In this document: one piece after another, positions 35,273 to 46,126 of the stretch
How the letters are laid out: each line of letters opens with the position of its first letter
Numbering within the stretch: position 1 is the first letter of the stretch
Origin: Planococcus sp. PAMC 21323
Lineage (GTDB): Bacteria > Bacillota > Bacilli > Bacillales_A > Planococcaceae
Direction of reading: 5' to 3'
NCBI RefSeq assembly: GCF_000785555.1
Contig: NZ_CP009129.1
Span: 1,860,001-1,924,000, forward strand
Length of the DNA stretch: 64,000 nt
Translations under genes and position numbers: made by a program
The notes under the pieces: generated by a model
The model's database searches: none
Told to the model about the DNA's origin: nothing
What the model saw: the letters and a program-made list of their open reading frames with translations, nothing else

Positions 35273-36202
35273 CTACACCTCGTCTGCTGTCGGAAAACCG
35301 AACATTTTTTCAGGTTTCATTTTGTCGGCCTTTTCAGGATGATTTTTATAAAGTGCTACAGGCTGTCCTTTGTACGTCAACACAACAAATCCCATTTGGT
35401 CGAGAATAGAGTGCCGTGCTAGTACTTGTCCATTTTTCACAGCAAAAATTTGTTTATGTTCGATTTCCATAAAAGGGAACATACTTAATCCATAACTTAG
35501 CGGCTTCAAAACATCATTTATTTGTCCACTTTGCGTAAGTTCAGCTACCTCAGCAAGTGTCACGCAATCCTTTTGACTGAATTTCCCTGATTCCGTACGA
35601 GTCAGTCTAGACATATGCGAAGGATAGCCTAAAGCTTGTCCAATTTGAACAGCTAATGTACGAATATAAGTGCCTTTTCCGCAACGTATGCGAATGTTAA
35701 ATTTGATATTTTGACCTGACCACTGTATATCGTCATCCAATAATTCAATAGAATCGATACGAACGGTACGCTCTGGCCGTTCAACAGGAATTCCTTGGCG
35801 TGCATATTCGTATAATTTTTTTCCATCTACTTTAACGGCCGAATACATAGGTGGGATTTGTTTAATATTACCCGTTAATTGAAGTAATACGGATTCTACT
35901 TGCTCACGCGTAATAAACTTTTCTGTTAGATCCGTATCCACTGTTTCACCGGTAGCATCCTCCGTTTCAGTTGAATAACCAATCGCCACTTCCGCTTCAT
36001 AAGTCTTTCCTTGGTCGGTGATATATTCAGCTACTTTAGTTGTGTTGCCAATACAAATTGGTAACACCCCGTCTACCTCGGGATCTAAGGTGCCTGTATG
36101 TCCTACTTTTTTTGTTTGTAAAATTTTTCTTAGTTTAAAAACACAGTCGTGGGAAGTCATTCCTTTTTCTTTCCATAACGGTAAAATTCCGTTTAATGCC
36201 AT
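35273..36202 (-). CDS. truB: tRNA pseudouridine-55 synthase TruB
   Basis: TruB makes pseudouridine in the T-loop of tRNAs. The catalytic Asp40 lies in VGHTGTLDPEVDGVLP. The RCGKGTYIRTLA segment and the YSAVKVDGKKLYEYAR block are typical. A C-terminal region of about 70 residues follows the catalytic core, as in Gram-positive TruB. The length of 309 residues is normal. It lies between rbfA and ribF, separated from rbfA by a hairpin that may attenuate transcription. Confidence 0.97.
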   Translation of the reverse strand: MALNGILPLWKEKGMTSHDCVFKLRKILQTKKVGHTGTLDPEVDGVLPICIGNTTKVAEYITDQGKTYEAEVAIGYSTETEDATGETVDTDLTEKFITREQVESVLLQLTGNIKQIPPMYSAVKVDGKKLYEYARQGIPVERPERTVRIDSIELLDDDIQWSGQNIKFNIRIRCGKGTYIRTLAVQIGQALGYPSHMSRLTRTESGKFSQKDCVTLAEVAELTQSGQINDVLKPLSYGLSMFPFMEIEHKQIFAVKNGQVLARHSILDQMGFVVLTYKGQPVALYKNHPEKADKMKPEKMFGFPTADEV

Positions 36203-36227
36203 ATCATTTTAACCCCTTTGCTTCATG

Positions 36228-36264
36228 CAAAAAAGCCCACTATCTAAATAGACAGCGGGCTTTG
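36228..36264 (-). terminator. Terminator-like hairpin between rbfA and truB
   Basis: AAGCCCACTATCTA pairs with TAGACAGCGGGCTT (one mismatch-level G-U region) and TTTTTTG follows on the minus strand. It lies inside the operon just after the rbfA stop, so truB-ribF are probably made by read-through. Confidence 0.8.
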
Positions 36265-36266
36265 TT

Positions 36267-36617
36267 TTAATCTTGTTTTGGTTCTTGAATATCACGCAAT
36301 AATGTATCAATCCGATTGCCATATGCAACCGATGAATCGATTTCAAAAGACAGTTCAGGAGTTTTGCGAAGACGGATTCGTTGTCCAATTTCAGTACGGA
36401 TAAATCCTTTTGACTTCGTTAACCCAAGCAATGTCTGTTCTTTTGCATGGTCTTCGCCTAATACGCTGATATATACAGTTGCTTGCTGGAGATCTCCTGT
36501 AACTTCAACATCTGTTACAGTGACAAATCCGATACGTGGATCTTTCAGTTTTCGACTGATGATATCACTAAGCTCTTTTTTCATCTGCTCAGCTACACGA
36601 TTCGCGCGCATTGTCAT
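36267..36617 (-). CDS. rbfA: Ribosome-binding factor A
   Basis: RbfA binds the 30S subunit late in assembly and helps 16S rRNA processing, notably in the cold. The 116-residue protein has [34 protein letters not shown] and the KH-like [24 protein letters not shown] block. The start at 36617 has GAGGTGG eight bases upstream. It follows ylxP by 18 bp in the nusA-infB operon. Confidence 0.97.
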   Translation of the reverse strand: MTMRANRVAEQMKKELSDIISRKLKDPRIGFVTVTDVEVTGDLQQATVYISVLGEDHAKEQTLLGLTKSKGFIRTEIGQRIRLRKTPELSFEIDSSVAYGNRIDTLLRDIQEPKQD

Positions 36618-36635
36618 TGATAGTCCACCTCGTTC

Positions 36636-36914
36636 TTACAAATATTCTTTTTCAAACTCCAAGCATTCCCATGCAGGATTGCTTTCCAAATAGTAGAGAA
36701 CCTGTGCCATTTCTTTATCGGCCACTTCTTTTGATGAAGACACAATAACAAAAGCGAGACGGGTTCGTTGCCATACATTTTGGTGATCAATCTCTGCAGC
36801 GGAAACGTTGAACTTTTGTCTACTGCGGGTCAGCATGCTTTTAACAACTGCCCGCTTATCTTTTAAAGAATGTGCCGTTGGAATGAAAAATTCGCATTCC
36901 ATGTAGAGGATCAT
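36636..36914 (-). CDS. ylxP: DUF503 family protein YlxP
   Basis: A 92-residue protein of the YlxP/DUF503 family, found between infB and rbfA in most Firmicutes. Family features are the N-terminal [21 protein letters not shown] and the [22 protein letters not shown] strand-helix. B. subtilis YlxP has been linked to ribosome assembly, but no biochemical activity is certain. It starts within the last codons of infB (4-bp overlap). Confidence 0.92.
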   Translation of the reverse strand: MILYMECEFFIPTAHSLKDKRAVVKSMLTRSRQKFNVSAAEIDHQNVWQRTRLAFVIVSSSKEVADKEMAQVLYYLESNPAWECLEFEKEYL

Positions 36915-39256
36915 TTACGTTTGATTTCTTCCATTATATAAGCTTCAATAATGTCCATTTCTTTAACATCATTAAAGTTTTTAATCGTAATCCCGCATTC
37001 ATACCCTTTTGCCACTTCTTTAGCGTCGTCTTTAAATCGTTTCAACGTGTCTATTTCGCCTTCAAAAACAACGATTCCTTCACGAATAACACGTACTCCG
37101 CTATCGCGAGTAATTTTACCTTCTGTTACATAACTTCCGGCAATCGTACCAACTTTAGAAACTTTAAATGTGCTACGGATTTCTGCTTGGCCAATAATTT
37201 TTTCTTCAAATTCAGGATCAAGCAATCCTTTCATAGCAAATTCAATTTCTTCGATTACTTTATAAATGATGCGGTGTAAGCGAATATCTACACCTTCAGC
37301 ATCAGCAGCGCGTTTGGCGTTAGCATCAGGACGAACGTTAAAACCAATAACAATTGCATTTGATGCAGCTGCCAAGGAGACGTCAGATTCTGTAATCGCA
37401 CCAGCACCTGTATGAATAATTTTCACATTTACGCCTTCAACATCAAGTTTAAGAAGAGATGCAGCCATTGCTTCAACTGCTCCTTGAACATCAGCTTTAA
37501 CGATTAAGTTAAGTTCTTTCATTTCGCCTTGTTTTAATTGATCAAACAAGTTATCTAGTGTCACACGCGTCTTCTCAGAACGTTGAACTTGAAGTGCTGA
37601 AGTTGCACGTGTTTCTCCAACTTGACGAGCTGTTTTTTCGTCTTCAAAGACTACGAAACGGTCTCCAGCTTGAGGTACATCGTTCAATCCAGTAATTTCA
37701 ACTGGCGTTGATGGGCCTGCTTCTTTCGCACGGCGACCTGTATCAGATACCATTGCACGAACACGTCCAAAAGTATTTCCGACAACAATCGGATCTCCAA
37801 CTTTTAATGTTCCATCTTGTACTAGTAGTGTAGCAACTGAACCGCGGCCTTTATCAAGTTCTGCTTCAATAACTGTACCAATTGCACGACGTGTTGGGTT
37901 CGCTTTAAATTCGCCAACTTCTGACACAAGAAGAATCATTTCAAGTAATGAGTCGATGCCGTCTCCAGACAATGCAGAAATCGGAACGAAAATTGTGTCC
38001 CCGCCCCATGCTTCTGCAACTAGTCCATGTTCAGTCAATTCTTGCATAACACGATCAGGATTTGCGCTTGGCTTATCCATTTTGTTTACGGCAATAATGA
38101 TTGGAACTTCTGCTGCTTTTGCGTGGTTGATTGCTTCAACTGTTTGTGGCATAACGCCGTCATCAGCTGCTACAACAATAATCGCAAGATCTGTTACTTT
38201 AGCTCCGCGTGCACGCATTGTTGTAAATGCTGCGTGACCAGGAGTATCTAGGAACGTAATTTTTTTGCCATTATCAACAACTTGGTAAGCACCAATATGT
38301 TGAGTGATTCCGCCTGCTTCGCCAGCAGTAACTTTTGTGTGACGAATTGAATCTAGCAATGTTGTTTTACCATGGTCAACGTGACCCATAATTGTAACAA
38401 CTGGTGGACGTTCTTCGTTTAAGTTCTCATCTTCTGGTTCGAAATAAACTTCAAGATCCGTTTTATCAATCAAGATCTCTTCTTCTACTTCAACCTCATA
38501 TTCTGCACAAATTAATTCGATTGTATCTTTATCCAATTCTTGGTTAATGGTAGCCATTGCACCAAGCATAAATAATTTTTTGATGATTTCAGACGGCTCG
38601 CGTCCTAATTTTTTCGCAAGTTCAGCTACCGTTAATGACTCACTAAAAGTGATTTTAGCAGGTAGTTCTTTTTCTTTTTTAGGCATAGGTGGCAACGGAT
38701 TTACTGGTTGCTGCTGTTTGCCTTTTCCTTTACGGTTTTGGAATCCGCCACGGTTCCCGCCTGGACGTCCTGAAGAACGTTGACCCGGTCCTGCTGTTGG
38801 TTTCGCTGCTTTTGGTGTAAAGTTCGAACCCGATTTTGCAGGTGTCGTTGGACGTTGACCATTCCCTTGTGAACGGGATTGTCCTTGACTCGGAGCTGCT
38901 GCTGCCGGACGTGACTGGCTGCCTTGTCCTGATGGACGTTGGCCTTGTGATGGACGCGACTGACTTCCTTGTCCCGATGGACGTTGACCTTGTGACGGGC
39001 GTGACTGGCTGCCTTGTCCTGATGGACGTGATTGCCCTTGCGCCGGACGTGATTGGCTTGCTGGACGTGATTGTGCTTGTGGACGTTGCCCAGCTCCAGC
39101 ATTTTTATAAATACCATCTAATTTTGTTACATCTGAATCTTCTAATGTTGCCATATGGTTTTGTACTTTGACATTTAGTTTTGACAATTCATTGATGATT
39201 TCTTTACTTGGCTTATCTACTTTTTTCGCATATTCATGTACTCGAATTTTGGTCAT
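36911..39256 (-). CDS. infB: Translation initiation factor IF-2
   Basis: IF-2 brings formyl-methionyl tRNA to the 30S subunit and promotes subunit joining. The GTPase motifs are [20 protein letters not shown] and [13 protein letters not shown]2_N domains lie at about residues 1-55 and 210-265. Between them (about 55-200) is a disordered Gly/Gln/Ser/Arg/Pro-rich linker with a 15-residue repeat built on [16 protein letters not shown] place the start at 39256 (MTKIRVHEY), preceded by GGGGGCGAG; the frame opens at 39283. The gene is 781 codons and overlaps ylxQ by 23 bp. Confidence 0.97.
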   Translation of the reverse strand: MTKIRVHEYAKKVDKPSKEIINELSKLNVKVQNHMATLEDSDVTKLDGIYKNAGAGQRPQAQSRPASQSRPAQGQSRPSGQGSQSRPSQGQRPSGQGSQSRPSQGQRPSGQGSQSRPAAAAPSQGQSRSQGNGQRPTTPAKSGSNFTPKAAKPTAGPGQRSSGRPGGNRGGFQNRKGKGKQQQPVNPLPPMPKKEKELPAKITFSESLTVAELAKKLGREPSEIIKKLFMLGAMATINQELDKDTIELICAEYEVEVEEEILIDKTDLEVYFEPEDENLNEERPPVVTIMGHVDHGKTTLLDSIRHTKVTAGEAGGITQHIGAYQVVDNGKKITFLDTPGHAAFTTMRARGAKVTDLAIIVVAADDGVMPQTVEAINHAKAAEVPIIIAVNKMDKPSANPDRVMQELTEHGLVAEAWGGDTIFVPISALSGDGIDSLLEMILLVSEVGEFKANPTRRAIGTVIEAELDKGRGSVATLLVQDGTLKVGDPIVVGNTFGRVRAMVSDTGRRAKEAGPSTPVEITGLNDVPQAGDRFVVFEDEKTARQVGETRATSALQVQRSEKTRVTLDNLFDQLKQGEMKELNLIVKADVQGAVEAMAASLLKLDVEGVNVKIIHTGAGAITESDVSLAAASNAIVIGFNVRPDANAKRAADAEGVDIRLHRIIYKVIEEIEFAMKGLLDPEFEEKIIGQAEIRSTFKVSKVGTIAGSYVTEGKITRDSGVRVIREGIVVFEGEIDTLKRFKDDAKEVAKGYECGITIKNFNDVKEMDIIEAYIMEEIKRK
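38880..39080 (-). repeat. In-frame 45-bp tandem repeats within infB
   Basis: About three to four imperfect copies of a 45-bp unit (GGACAAGG, AGTCGGCG-like CAGTCACG and TCGTCCATC landmarks recur every 45 bases on the minus strand) encode the [15 protein letters not shown] units of the IF-2 linker. The period is a multiple of three, so copy changes keep the frame. Confidence 0.75.
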
Positions 39257-39578
39257 CTGCTCGCCCCCGATTAATTTCTTCAATCAAGCTGATTAGTTTT
39301 TTTGCAAATCCTGAATCTGTGATTGCAATTACTACTCGCTCTTCTTTACCTATCGCATGTCCCAACTCGTAACGGGATCCAAAAACACGAAGTTCTACCC
39401 CGTTCGATTTGCATTTATCATGCAATTTCTTACTTGTGTTGTCTGAAGCATCTTCAGAAATGATTACTAATTTTGCTTTACCTTTTCGAACTTCGCTCAC
39501 GGACATTTCTTCACCAGAAATAGTCATTCTTGCACGTGTAGCTAATCCAAGTAATTGTAGAACTTTTTCTTTAGTCAT
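39234..39578 (-). CDS. ylxQ: YlxQ, L7Ae/L30e family RNA-binding protein
   Basis: A 114-residue protein of the ribosomal L7Ae/L30e/S12e fold, which binds kink-turn [22 protein letters not shown] at the N-terminus and [19 protein letters not shown] are typical of YlxQ. It is a nonessential companion of the nusA-infB operon in Firmicutes and its RNA target is not established. The start overlaps the ylxR stop by one base. Confidence 0.92.
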   Translation of the reverse strand: MTKEKVLQLLGLATRARMTISGEEMSVSEVRKGKAKLVIISEDASDNTSKKLHDKCKSNGVELRVFGSRYELGHAIGKEERVVIAITDSGFAKKLISLIEEINRGRADDQNSST

Positions 39579-39856
39579 TATTTCAACTGCTCTCTAAGAA
39601 CGACGCGAATTAACTCATCATAAATTTCATCTGGAACTTTAACTTCCAATTGCTTGTCCAGCACTTTTTTCTTGCGGGCAGTCGCGATGGCATCTTCCGT
39701 TTTTGAAAGATATGCACCGCGTCCTGATTTTTTACCAGTCAAATCGACGGATACTTCGCCTTCTTTTGAACGGACAACGCGTGTCATTTCTTTTTTAGGA
39801 TGCATCTCGCCTGTAGCTACACACTTCCGTAATGGAATTTTCTTTTGTAGAGCCAA
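39578..39856 (-). CDS. ylxR: YlxR (RnpM) RNA-binding protein
   Basis: A 92-residue member of the YlxR/DUF448 family. The signature is RKCVATGEMHPKKEM followed by RVVR and SGRGAYLSKTEDAI. The fold is a small nucleic-acid-binding domain; the B. subtilis protein has been reported to act on RNase P and to influence gene expression. It lies between nusA and ylxQ, as is usual in Firmicutes. Confidence 0.92.
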   Translation of the reverse strand: MALQKKIPLRKCVATGEMHPKKEMTRVVRSKEGEVSVDLTGKKSGRGAYLSKTEDAIATARKKKVLDKQLEVKVPDEIYDELIRVVLREQLK

Positions 39857-39876
39857 CGGACATCACCTTTTCTACG

Positions 39877-41004
39877 TTATTCTTTATCTTCGTAAAAATC
39901 AAAGTCATCTAGTTCTTCACCAGAATCTACTAATTCGATGCTAGAATTCTCGTTTGGATAAATTCCTAGTTCACGCGCATCTGTTTCACTTTTAATGTCA
40001 ATTTTCCAACCTGTTAGTTTTGCTGCTAAACGAGCATTTTGTCCTCGTTTACCGATAGCAAGAGATAGTTGATAATCAGGCACAACAACAGTTGTTGATT
40101 TTGCTTCTTCGTTTACTTGTACATCTAATACTTTAGATGGGCTAAGTGCGTTAGCTACAAACACAACCGGTTCTTCTGACCATTCTACAATATCAATTTT
40201 TTCTCCGCTAAGCTCGTTAACGATTGTTTGAACTCGACCACCTTTAGATCCAACACAAGAACCCACTGGGTCAATATCATCGCGGTGAGCAAAAACCGAA
40301 ATTTTCGAACGGTCTCCAGCTTCACGAGCGATTGACTTGATTTCAACAATGCCGTCATAAATTTCAGGCACTTCGTTTTCAAATAAACGGCGCAGTAATC
40401 CTGGATGTGTGCGTGAAACAAATACTTGCGGTCCACGTGTCGTGCGTTCTACTTTTGTAATGTACACCTTTATGCGGTCATGCGGTTTGTAATGTTCATT
40501 CGGCATTTGCTCTGTCTGCGGAAGCACTGCTTCTACTTTGCCAAGTCCAACGTATAAATTACGTGCATCCATACGCTCAACGATACCGTTTACGATATCA
40601 TCTGCACGGTCAACAAACTCTTCAAAGATTAAGCCACGTTCTGCCTCACGTACGCGTTGTGTAACAACTTGTTTTGCTGTTTGAGCAGCAATACGACCAA
40701 AGTTGCGAGGTGTTACTTCTTCCTCTACCACATCGCCTAGTTCATATGCAGGGTTGATGACTTTTGCATCTTCCAATGATATGTGAAGACGCTCATCTTC
40801 TACTTCTTCTACAACATCTTTACGAGAATACACAAGCATTGTTCCTGTGTCTAAATTTAAATCCACACGAACATTTTGTGCTTGGTTAAAGTTTCGTTTG
40901 TATGCTGTTACTAATGCCGCTTCAATTGCTTCGATTAGCACTTCACGCGAAATACCTTTTTGTTTTTCTAATACTTCAAAAGCATCCAATAACTCACTGC
41001 TCAT
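39877..41004 (-). CDS. nusA: Transcription factor NusA
   Basis: NusA modulates RNA polymerase pausing, termination and antitermination. Domains in order: the N-terminal polymerase-binding domain (1-130), S1 (about 135-200, [19 protein letters not shown]), KH1 (about 205-275) and KH2 (about 280-345) with [15 protein letters not shown] and [21 protein letters not shown]. It lacks the C-terminal acidic repeats of the E. coli protein, as in other Firmicutes, and ends in a short acidic tail. The start at 41004 ([12 protein letters not shown]) has GGGAGTG upstream; the frame opens at 41028. It follows rimP in the operon. Confidence 0.97.
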   Translation of the reverse strand: MSSELLDAFEVLEKQKGISREVLIEAIEAALVTAYKRNFNQAQNVRVDLNLDTGTMLVYSRKDVVEEVEDERLHISLEDAKVINPAYELGDVVEEEVTPRNFGRIAAQTAKQVVTQRVREAERGLIFEEFVDRADDIVNGIVERMDARNLYVGLGKVEAVLPQTEQMPNEHYKPHDRIKVYITKVERTTRGPQVFVSRTHPGLLRRLFENEVPEIYDGIVEIKSIAREAGDRSKISVFAHRDDIDPVGSCVGSKGGRVQTIVNELSGEKIDIVEWSEEPVVFVANALSPSKVLDVQVNEEAKSTTVVVPDYQLSLAIGKRGQNARLAAKLTGWKIDIKSETDARELGIYPNENSSIELVDSGEELDDFDFYEDKE

Positions 41005-41024
41005 TTTATTCACTCCCAGGTTCT

Positions 41025-41510
41025 TCAATCAGGTTTAACAGAAAAATCAATGGCCAAACGGATCACTGCAATTTTGTTTTTTGCAATGTTGATTATTTTT
41101 CTGCGTGTTTTGATTTTAATTTCAATTTCTACTTGTTCGTCGTCATACGATTTCAAATAACCTTCAAACTCTTTTGCATCTTCAACAGGTTCATACGTTT
41201 TGATGTAAATGAATTTACCGATTGCTTTTTCGAAATCCTTTTCTTTTTTCAATGGACGTTCTGCTCCTGGAGATGAAACTTCCAAGAAGTAGTTTTGTTC
41301 GATTGGATCTAACTCATCCAATACCCCACTTAGCTTTTCACTTACTAAAGCACATTGTTCAATATCAATTGGTGCTTCTGGATTGTCTACAAACACTCGT
41401 AAAAACCAATCGCGGCCTTCTTTTAAAAATTCCACGTCTACAAGTTCTAGACCTAGTTCTGTAATAATTGGTTGTGCTATCTGCTCGATTTGTTCTGTAA
41501 TTTTGCTCAT
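41025..41510 (-). CDS. rimP: Ribosome maturation factor RimP
   Basis: RimP assists assembly of the 30S subunit. The 161-residue protein has LGLELVDVEFLKEGRDWFLRVFVD in its N-terminal alpha/beta domain and EVSSPGAERPLK followed by GKFIYIKTYEP in the C-terminal Sm-like domain. The start at 41510 (MSKITEQIEQ) has GGGAGG upstream; 41537 is the less likely alternative. It is the first gene of the nusA-infB operon, with its own promoter and a leader that contains a terminator-like hairpin. Confidence 0.95.
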   Translation of the reverse strand: MSKITEQIEQIAQPIITELGLELVDVEFLKEGRDWFLRVFVDNPEAPIDIEQCALVSEKLSGVLDELDPIEQNYFLEVSSPGAERPLKKEKDFEKAIGKFIYIKTYEPVEDAKEFEGYLKSYDDEQVEIEIKIKTRRKIINIAKNKIAVIRLAIDFSVKPD

Positions 41511-41548
41511 ATATGCCTCCCGCCAATTTTTCGCCATAACAAACAGAA

Positions 41549-41570
41549 AAGAGCGGGAGAACCCACTCTT
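41549..41570 (-). promoter_or_regulatory. Terminator-like hairpin in the rimP-nusA operon leader
   Basis: On the minus strand AAGAGTGGG pairs with CCCGCTCTT around a TTCT loop and is followed by TTCTGTTTG. It lies about 27 bases after the likely transcription start and 38 bases before the rimP start, so it may attenuate the operon. As NusA is encoded downstream and affects hairpin termination, feedback is conceivable. Confidence 0.5.
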
Positions 41571-41603
41571 CTGCGACAGAGCTATTCAGTAAATGTTACT
41601 ACA

Positions 41604-41632
41604 ATAATACCATACACCGCGCCGTGGTGCAA
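41604..41632 (-). promoter_or_regulatory. SigA promoter for the rimP-nusA-infB operon
   Basis: TTGCAC and TATTAT are 17 bp apart on the minus strand. The -35 lies 5 bp after the polC stop codon, so there is almost no space between the two transcription units. Confidence 0.65.
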
Positions 41633-41636
41633 CTGA

Positions 41637-44600
41637 CTAGAACAGTGACAGCTGATTCGCTTCTGGCATACCTTCTAAACAACCGTGATCATTCATGTAT
41701 TCAATGATTGTTTTTGAAACACGACCACGTTGTTGCAAATCTTCCTTAGATAAAAACTCTCCATGTTCTCGTGCAGCTACGATTGATTTCGCCGCATTGG
41801 TTCCTAATCCTGGAATGGCATTAAACGGCGGTATCAAACTCTTTCCTTCAATAATAAATTGGTCAGCAGATGATTTGTACAAATCTACTTTTTGGAATGT
41901 ATAGCCGCGCTCTACCATTTCAAGCGTTAGTTCCATAACCGTTAACAAGTTTTTCTCTTTTGTTGAAGCCTCTAATCCTTTAGCATTGATGTCATCAATT
42001 ATTGAACGAATCGATTGCGATCCTTTAGACATTGCAGTGACATCAAAATCTTCTGCCCGAACGGTAAAGTATGCTGCGTAATAAAGAATCGGGAAATGTA
42101 CTTTGAAATAAGCAATCCGAACAGCCATTAATACATAAGCAGCTGCGTGAGCTTTCGGGAACATGTATTTAATCTTTTTACATGACTCGATATACCAGTT
42201 CGGCACACCTTCTTTTTTCATCGCTTCCTCAAATTCAGACGTTAACCCTTTACCTTTTCGAACTGACTCCATAATTTTAAACGCTAATGAAGACTCAAGT
42301 CCTTGATAAATCAAATAGACCATAATGTCATCACGACAACCAATTACGTCTGATAACTGACAAGTACCATTTTGAATTAGTTCTTGCGCGTTACTCAACC
42401 AAACGTCCGTTCCGTGAGACAGCCCTGAAATCTGGACCAGTTCCGAAAATGTATTTGGCTTTGTTTCTTCAAGCATTTGACGAACAAAACGTGTACCAAA
42501 CTCTGGAATTCCAAGCGTACCCGTTTTGCAGCCAATTTGTTCTTTTGTTACGCCAAGCGTTTCCGGACCGGCGAATATTTTCATTACTTCTGGATCATCG
42601 GTCGGAATGGTTTTCGGATCAATACCCGATAAATCTTGTAGCATACGGATAACTGTCGGATCATCGTGTCCAAGTATATCTAGCTTCAATAAATTATCGT
42701 GGATGGAATGAAAATCAAAATGAGTCGTCTTCCATTCGGAATCCTGCGCATCTGCAGGAAATTGAATCGGCGAAAAATCATAAATGTCCATATAATCTGG
42801 AACAACGATAATTCCTCCGGGATGCTGACCTGTACTCCGTTTGACGCCGGAACAACCTTGTACAAGCCGATCAATTTCTGCGCCACGAATTGTCATGTCT
42901 CGGTCGTTTGCATAGCCACGAACATAACCATAAGCTGTTTTTTCTGCAACTGTGCCGATTGTTCCTGCACGGAAAACATTATCTTCACCAAATAATTCTT
43001 TTGTATAGTTGTGAGCTTTTGACTGATACTCACCACTAAAGTTTAAATCGATATCGGGAACTTTATCTCCTTTAAATCCTAAAAACGTTTCAAACGGAAT
43101 ATCTTGACCTTCTTTTTGATAAGGCACATCGCAATCTGGGCAATTTTTGTCTTTTAAGTCAAACCCTGAGCTAACCGAACCATCATCAAAGAACTCTGAT
43201 TTCTTGCATTCTCTGCAAATATAATGAGGTGGTAAAGGGTTTACTTCCGTGATCTCTGTCAATGTTGCGACAAGCGACGAACCGACCGATCCACGTGAAC
43301 CTACTAAATAACCGTCGTCTAACGACTTTTTAACCAATTTATGCGATATCAAATAAATAACCGCAAATCCATGCCCAATGATTGATTTCAATTCTTTTTC
43401 AATACGTGCCTCTACAATTTCAGGTAACGGAGAACCATAGATTTGTTGCGCCATATTATAGCTGAGTTCACGAACTTCTTCATCGGCACCTTCAATTTTT
43501 GGCGTATACAGTTCGTCTTTAATCGGTTTTACTACATCAATCATATTGGAAATTTTTAAAGAGTTTTCCACTACTAGTTCGTGTGCTGTCTCACTACCGA
43601 GAAAATCAAAAGCGTCTAACATTTCATTGGTCGTTCTAAAATGCACTTTTGGTAATTTCGTGCGGTTCAGTGGATTCGCTCCACCTTGAGATCCGATTAA
43701 TACTTGACGGAAAATCGCATCTGTTTCATCCAAGTAGTGAACATTACCAGTTGCTACTAATGGAATTTCTAGCTTGCGACTGATTTTCACAAGTTTACGG
43801 ATAATGTCTTCCAAATTCCATTCATCACGAATCATTTCTCGCTCGATCAAATGCGAGTAAACTTCCTTTGGATGAACTTCCAAATAATCATAAAATTGCG
43901 CTGCTTTTTCAACTTCTTCCATAGATTTTTGCATAACGGCTTCAAATACTTCACCTTTATCACATCCAGAACCGACTAACAGCCCTGTTCGATGCTTTTG
44001 CAATAGTGAACGTGGAATACGCGGCACTCGGTAGAAATAATTGATATGAGAAGCAGATACTAACTTGAAAAGATTTTTCAATCCTTCTTGATTTTGTGCT
44101 AATAGCGTACAGTGAGTAGGACGCGCACGTTTATATGCATCCCCGCTACCGACATAGTCATTGATTTGATCGTGATAAAGAATCCCTTTTTGATGTGCTT
44201 CTTTTAACAGATGCGTTAACAAATACGAAGTTGCTTCCGTATCATAGATGGCACGGTGATGTTGTGTTAGCTCAATGCCAAATTTCTTAGCTAGAGTATT
44301 TAACCTGTGGCTCTTCAACTCTGGATGAAGCATACGGGCTAGTTCTAGCGTATCGATCGTAGCGTGCTTTTTATCAATACCGTACTTTTTATAACATACG
44401 TATAAAAAGCCCATATCGAAGGAGGCATTGTGAGCAACCATAATATGATCGCCTGCCCATTCGTGGTATTTGCGAATCACTTCTTCCACTTCTGGTGCGT
44501 TCTTTACCATATCGTCTGTAATGCCCGTCAAGTCGATTGTTGTCGATGACAGCTCGTGATGTGGATTGGCAAAGCTTTCAAACTTATCAATAATTTGTCC

Positions 44601-45944
44601 GCCTTTAATTTTTACAGCAGCTAGCTCAATGATGGTATCGTATACAGCAGATAAGCCTGTTGTCTCTAAGTCAAAAACTACGAAAGTTTCGTCTTCTAAT
44701 AACACATGGCGCTCTTCATAAGCAATCGGTACACCGTCATCTACTAAATTTGCTTCCAATCCAAAAATTGCTTTTATGCCATGTTTTTTACTAGCAGCGT
44801 AAGCATCAGGAAATGATTGTACTCCAGCATGATCGGTAATTGCGATTGCCGGATGCCCCCATTTTGCCGCTTGGCTCACTAATGAATCAACAGAAGAAAC
44901 GGCATCCATTTGACTCATCGGTGTATGCAAATGCAACTCCACACGTTTTTCCTCGGCCGTATCTCGGCGAAGTTCCGGTTTGATTTCAACCATGTCTTGC
45001 GCCATCATCACCAAGTCACGAACAAAGGTATCCGTCTGAATCGAGCCACGAGCTTTTAACCACATGCCTTTTTTGGCATTGGCCATTAATTCAGCATCTT
45101 CTTTATCCCGCGAGAACATCTTCACAAGAATTGAGTCGGTATAATCTGTTATTTTAACTGTTAATAGAGACCGTCCACTTCGAAGTTCTCTCACTTCTGC
45201 GTCAAAAACATATCCTTCAATAGTTACTCTGCGTTCTTCATCAACAATGGATTTAATATCAACAATATTTTCATCCGGTTTGATCGCAGAGCCCATTTGG
45301 AATGGTCCTGAAGGAGCTCCATTTTCTTTTTGGTTGGTTTCGCGCTTTTTCATATCTGATAATGCTTTTTGAGCCATTGCTTCTTCTTCGCGAAGACGCT
45401 CCGCCATAAATGCTTCGTGTGCAGCCTCTTGATTTTCGTCCGATAGTTGGAAATCAATAGCCACATGCGGGAAACCAAATTGACGATACACTCCTGCTAA
45501 TTTATCACTATACTTTGATTTTAATGCCATCATTTCGTGTTCATGATTGCATTGCAATAATAATTTATTTCCGTTCCATACTGGCTCTTGCGATAATAAC
45601 CGCTCGCGTAATGGTGGTGCCATATCCGCCAACTCTTCAACAGCATACTTCCAATAAGATAATACTAAGTTTTCCTGTACTGTTTCTTGTGCTGTTTCAA
45701 TATCTAATTGAACACGAGCTATTGGAGAAAATGTGCTATATAGACGTTCCCTTAATAATAAGTACAAGTCGACCGGCAGGATATTTTTCAATTTCACAAG
45801 AAATTTCCAGGACCGCTCTTTTTTATGGACAGTCATCCGTGTCAATTCAGCCTCTTCGAAAAAAGGCATGTGTACATCGTCCGTTAATTCGAGATGCTGA
45901 AGCAGCAATTTGAATCGCATCTTGGAGTCTTGCTCGTTTGTCAT
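41637..45944 (-). CDS. polC: DNA polymerase III alpha subunit, PolC type
   Basis: The replicative polymerase of low-GC Gram-positives, 1435 residues. In order: N-terminal domains and an OB fold (about 235-320), PHP domain first part ([21 protein letters not shown], about 335-355), an inserted DEDDh 3'-5' exonuclease ([10 protein letters not shown] at about 425), PHP second part, a zinc-binding segment with CRECKK and CPDCD, and the palm with [10 protein letters not shown]. The proofreading exonuclease is built in, unlike DnaE. It follows proS, as in B. subtilis. Confidence 0.98.
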   Translation of the reverse strand: MTNEQDSKMRFKLLLQHLELTDDVHMPFFEEAELTRMTVHKKERSWKFLVKLKNILPVDLYLLLRERLYSTFSPIARVQLDIETAQETVQENLVLSYWKYAVEELADMAPPLRERLLSQEPVWNGNKLLLQCNHEHEMMALKSKYSDKLAGVYRQFGFPHVAIDFQLSDENQEAAHEAFMAERLREEEAMAQKALSDMKKRETNQKENGAPSGPFQMGSAIKPDENIVDIKSIVDEERRVTIEGYVFDAEVRELRSGRSLLTVKITDYTDSILVKMFSRDKEDAELMANAKKGMWLKARGSIQTDTFVRDLVMMAQDMVEIKPELRRDTAEEKRVELHLHTPMSQMDAVSSVDSLVSQAAKWGHPAIAITDHAGVQSFPDAYAASKKHGIKAIFGLEANLVDDGVPIAYEERHVLLEDETFVVFDLETTGLSAVYDTIIELAAVKIKGGQIIDKFESFANPHHELSSTTIDLTGITDDMVKNAPEVEEVIRKYHEWAGDHIMVAHNASFDMGFLYVCYKKYGIDKKHATIDTLELARMLHPELKSHRLNTLAKKFGIELTQHHRAIYDTEATSYLLTHLLKEAHQKGILYHDQINDYVGSGDAYKRARPTHCTLLAQNQEGLKNLFKLVSASHINYFYRVPRIPRSLLQKHRTGLLVGSGCDKGEVFEAVMQKSMEEVEKAAQFYDYLEVHPKEVYSHLIEREMIRDEWNLEDIIRKLVKISRKLEIPLVATGNVHYLDETDAIFRQVLIGSQGGANPLNRTKLPKVHFRTTNEMLDAFDFLGSETAHELVVENSLKISNMIDVVKPIKDELYTPKIEGADEEVRELSYNMAQQIYGSPLPEIVEARIEKELKSIIGHGFAVIYLISHKLVKKSLDDGYLVGSRGSVGSSLVATLTEITEVNPLPPHYICRECKKSEFFDDGSVSSGFDLKDKNCPDCDVPYQKEGQDIPFETFLGFKGDKVPDIDLNFSGEYQSKAHNYTKELFGEDNVFRAGTIGTVAEKTAYGYVRGYANDRDMTIRGAEIDRLVQGCSGVKRSTGQHPGGIIVVPDYMDIYDFSPIQFPADAQDSEWKTTHFDFHSIHDNLLKLDILGHDDPTVIRMLQDLSGIDPKTIPTDDPEVMKIFAGPETLGVTKEQIGCKTGTLGIPEFGTRFVRQMLEETKPNTFSELVQISGLSHGTDVWLSNAQELIQNGTCQLSDVIGCRDDIMVYLIYQGLESSLAFKIMESVRKGKGLTSEFEEAMKKEGVPNWYIESCKKIKYMFPKAHAAAYVLMAVRIAYFKVHFPILYYAAYFTVRAEDFDVTAMSKGSQSIRSIIDDINAKGLEASTKEKNLLTVMELTLEMVERGYTFQKVDLYKSSADQFIIEGKSLIPPFNAIPGLGTNAAKSIVAAREHGEFLSKEDLQQRGRVSKTIIEYMNDHGCLEGMPEANQLSLF

Positions 45945-46067
45945 AATTATCCCCTTCGTGGTAGTGATTTAAAAAAGTGTACGCTTTCGTTTTTCAGGAA
46001 ACTCGCTGAATTTATAAATATTTCATTAAAATAACTTTTGTTCAAAAAACGATACTTTCTAAAGTAA

Positions 46068-46107
46068 GCAGAAAAAGAAAGGAAAGTACAGGATGTACTT
46101 TCCTTTC
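46068..46107 (-). terminator. Rho-independent terminator after proS
   Basis: AAAGGAAAGTACA pairs with TGTACTTTCCTTT (minus strand AAAGGAAAGTAC-ATCCT-GTACTTTCCTTT) and is followed by CTTTTTC. I see no clear polC promoter in the remaining 120 bp before polC. Confidence 0.8.
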
Positions 46108-46126
46108 ATCATATCAGATTTCACTG

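Noticed and set aside
38701..39117. Regular spaced repeats that could suggest a CRISPR array
   Set aside because: They are in-frame 45-bp coding repeats of infB without unique spacers.
45961..46000. GAAAAACGAAAGCG on the minus strand upstream of polC as another repeat copy
   Set aside because: Only about 14 bases match and no arm or inner stem follows.
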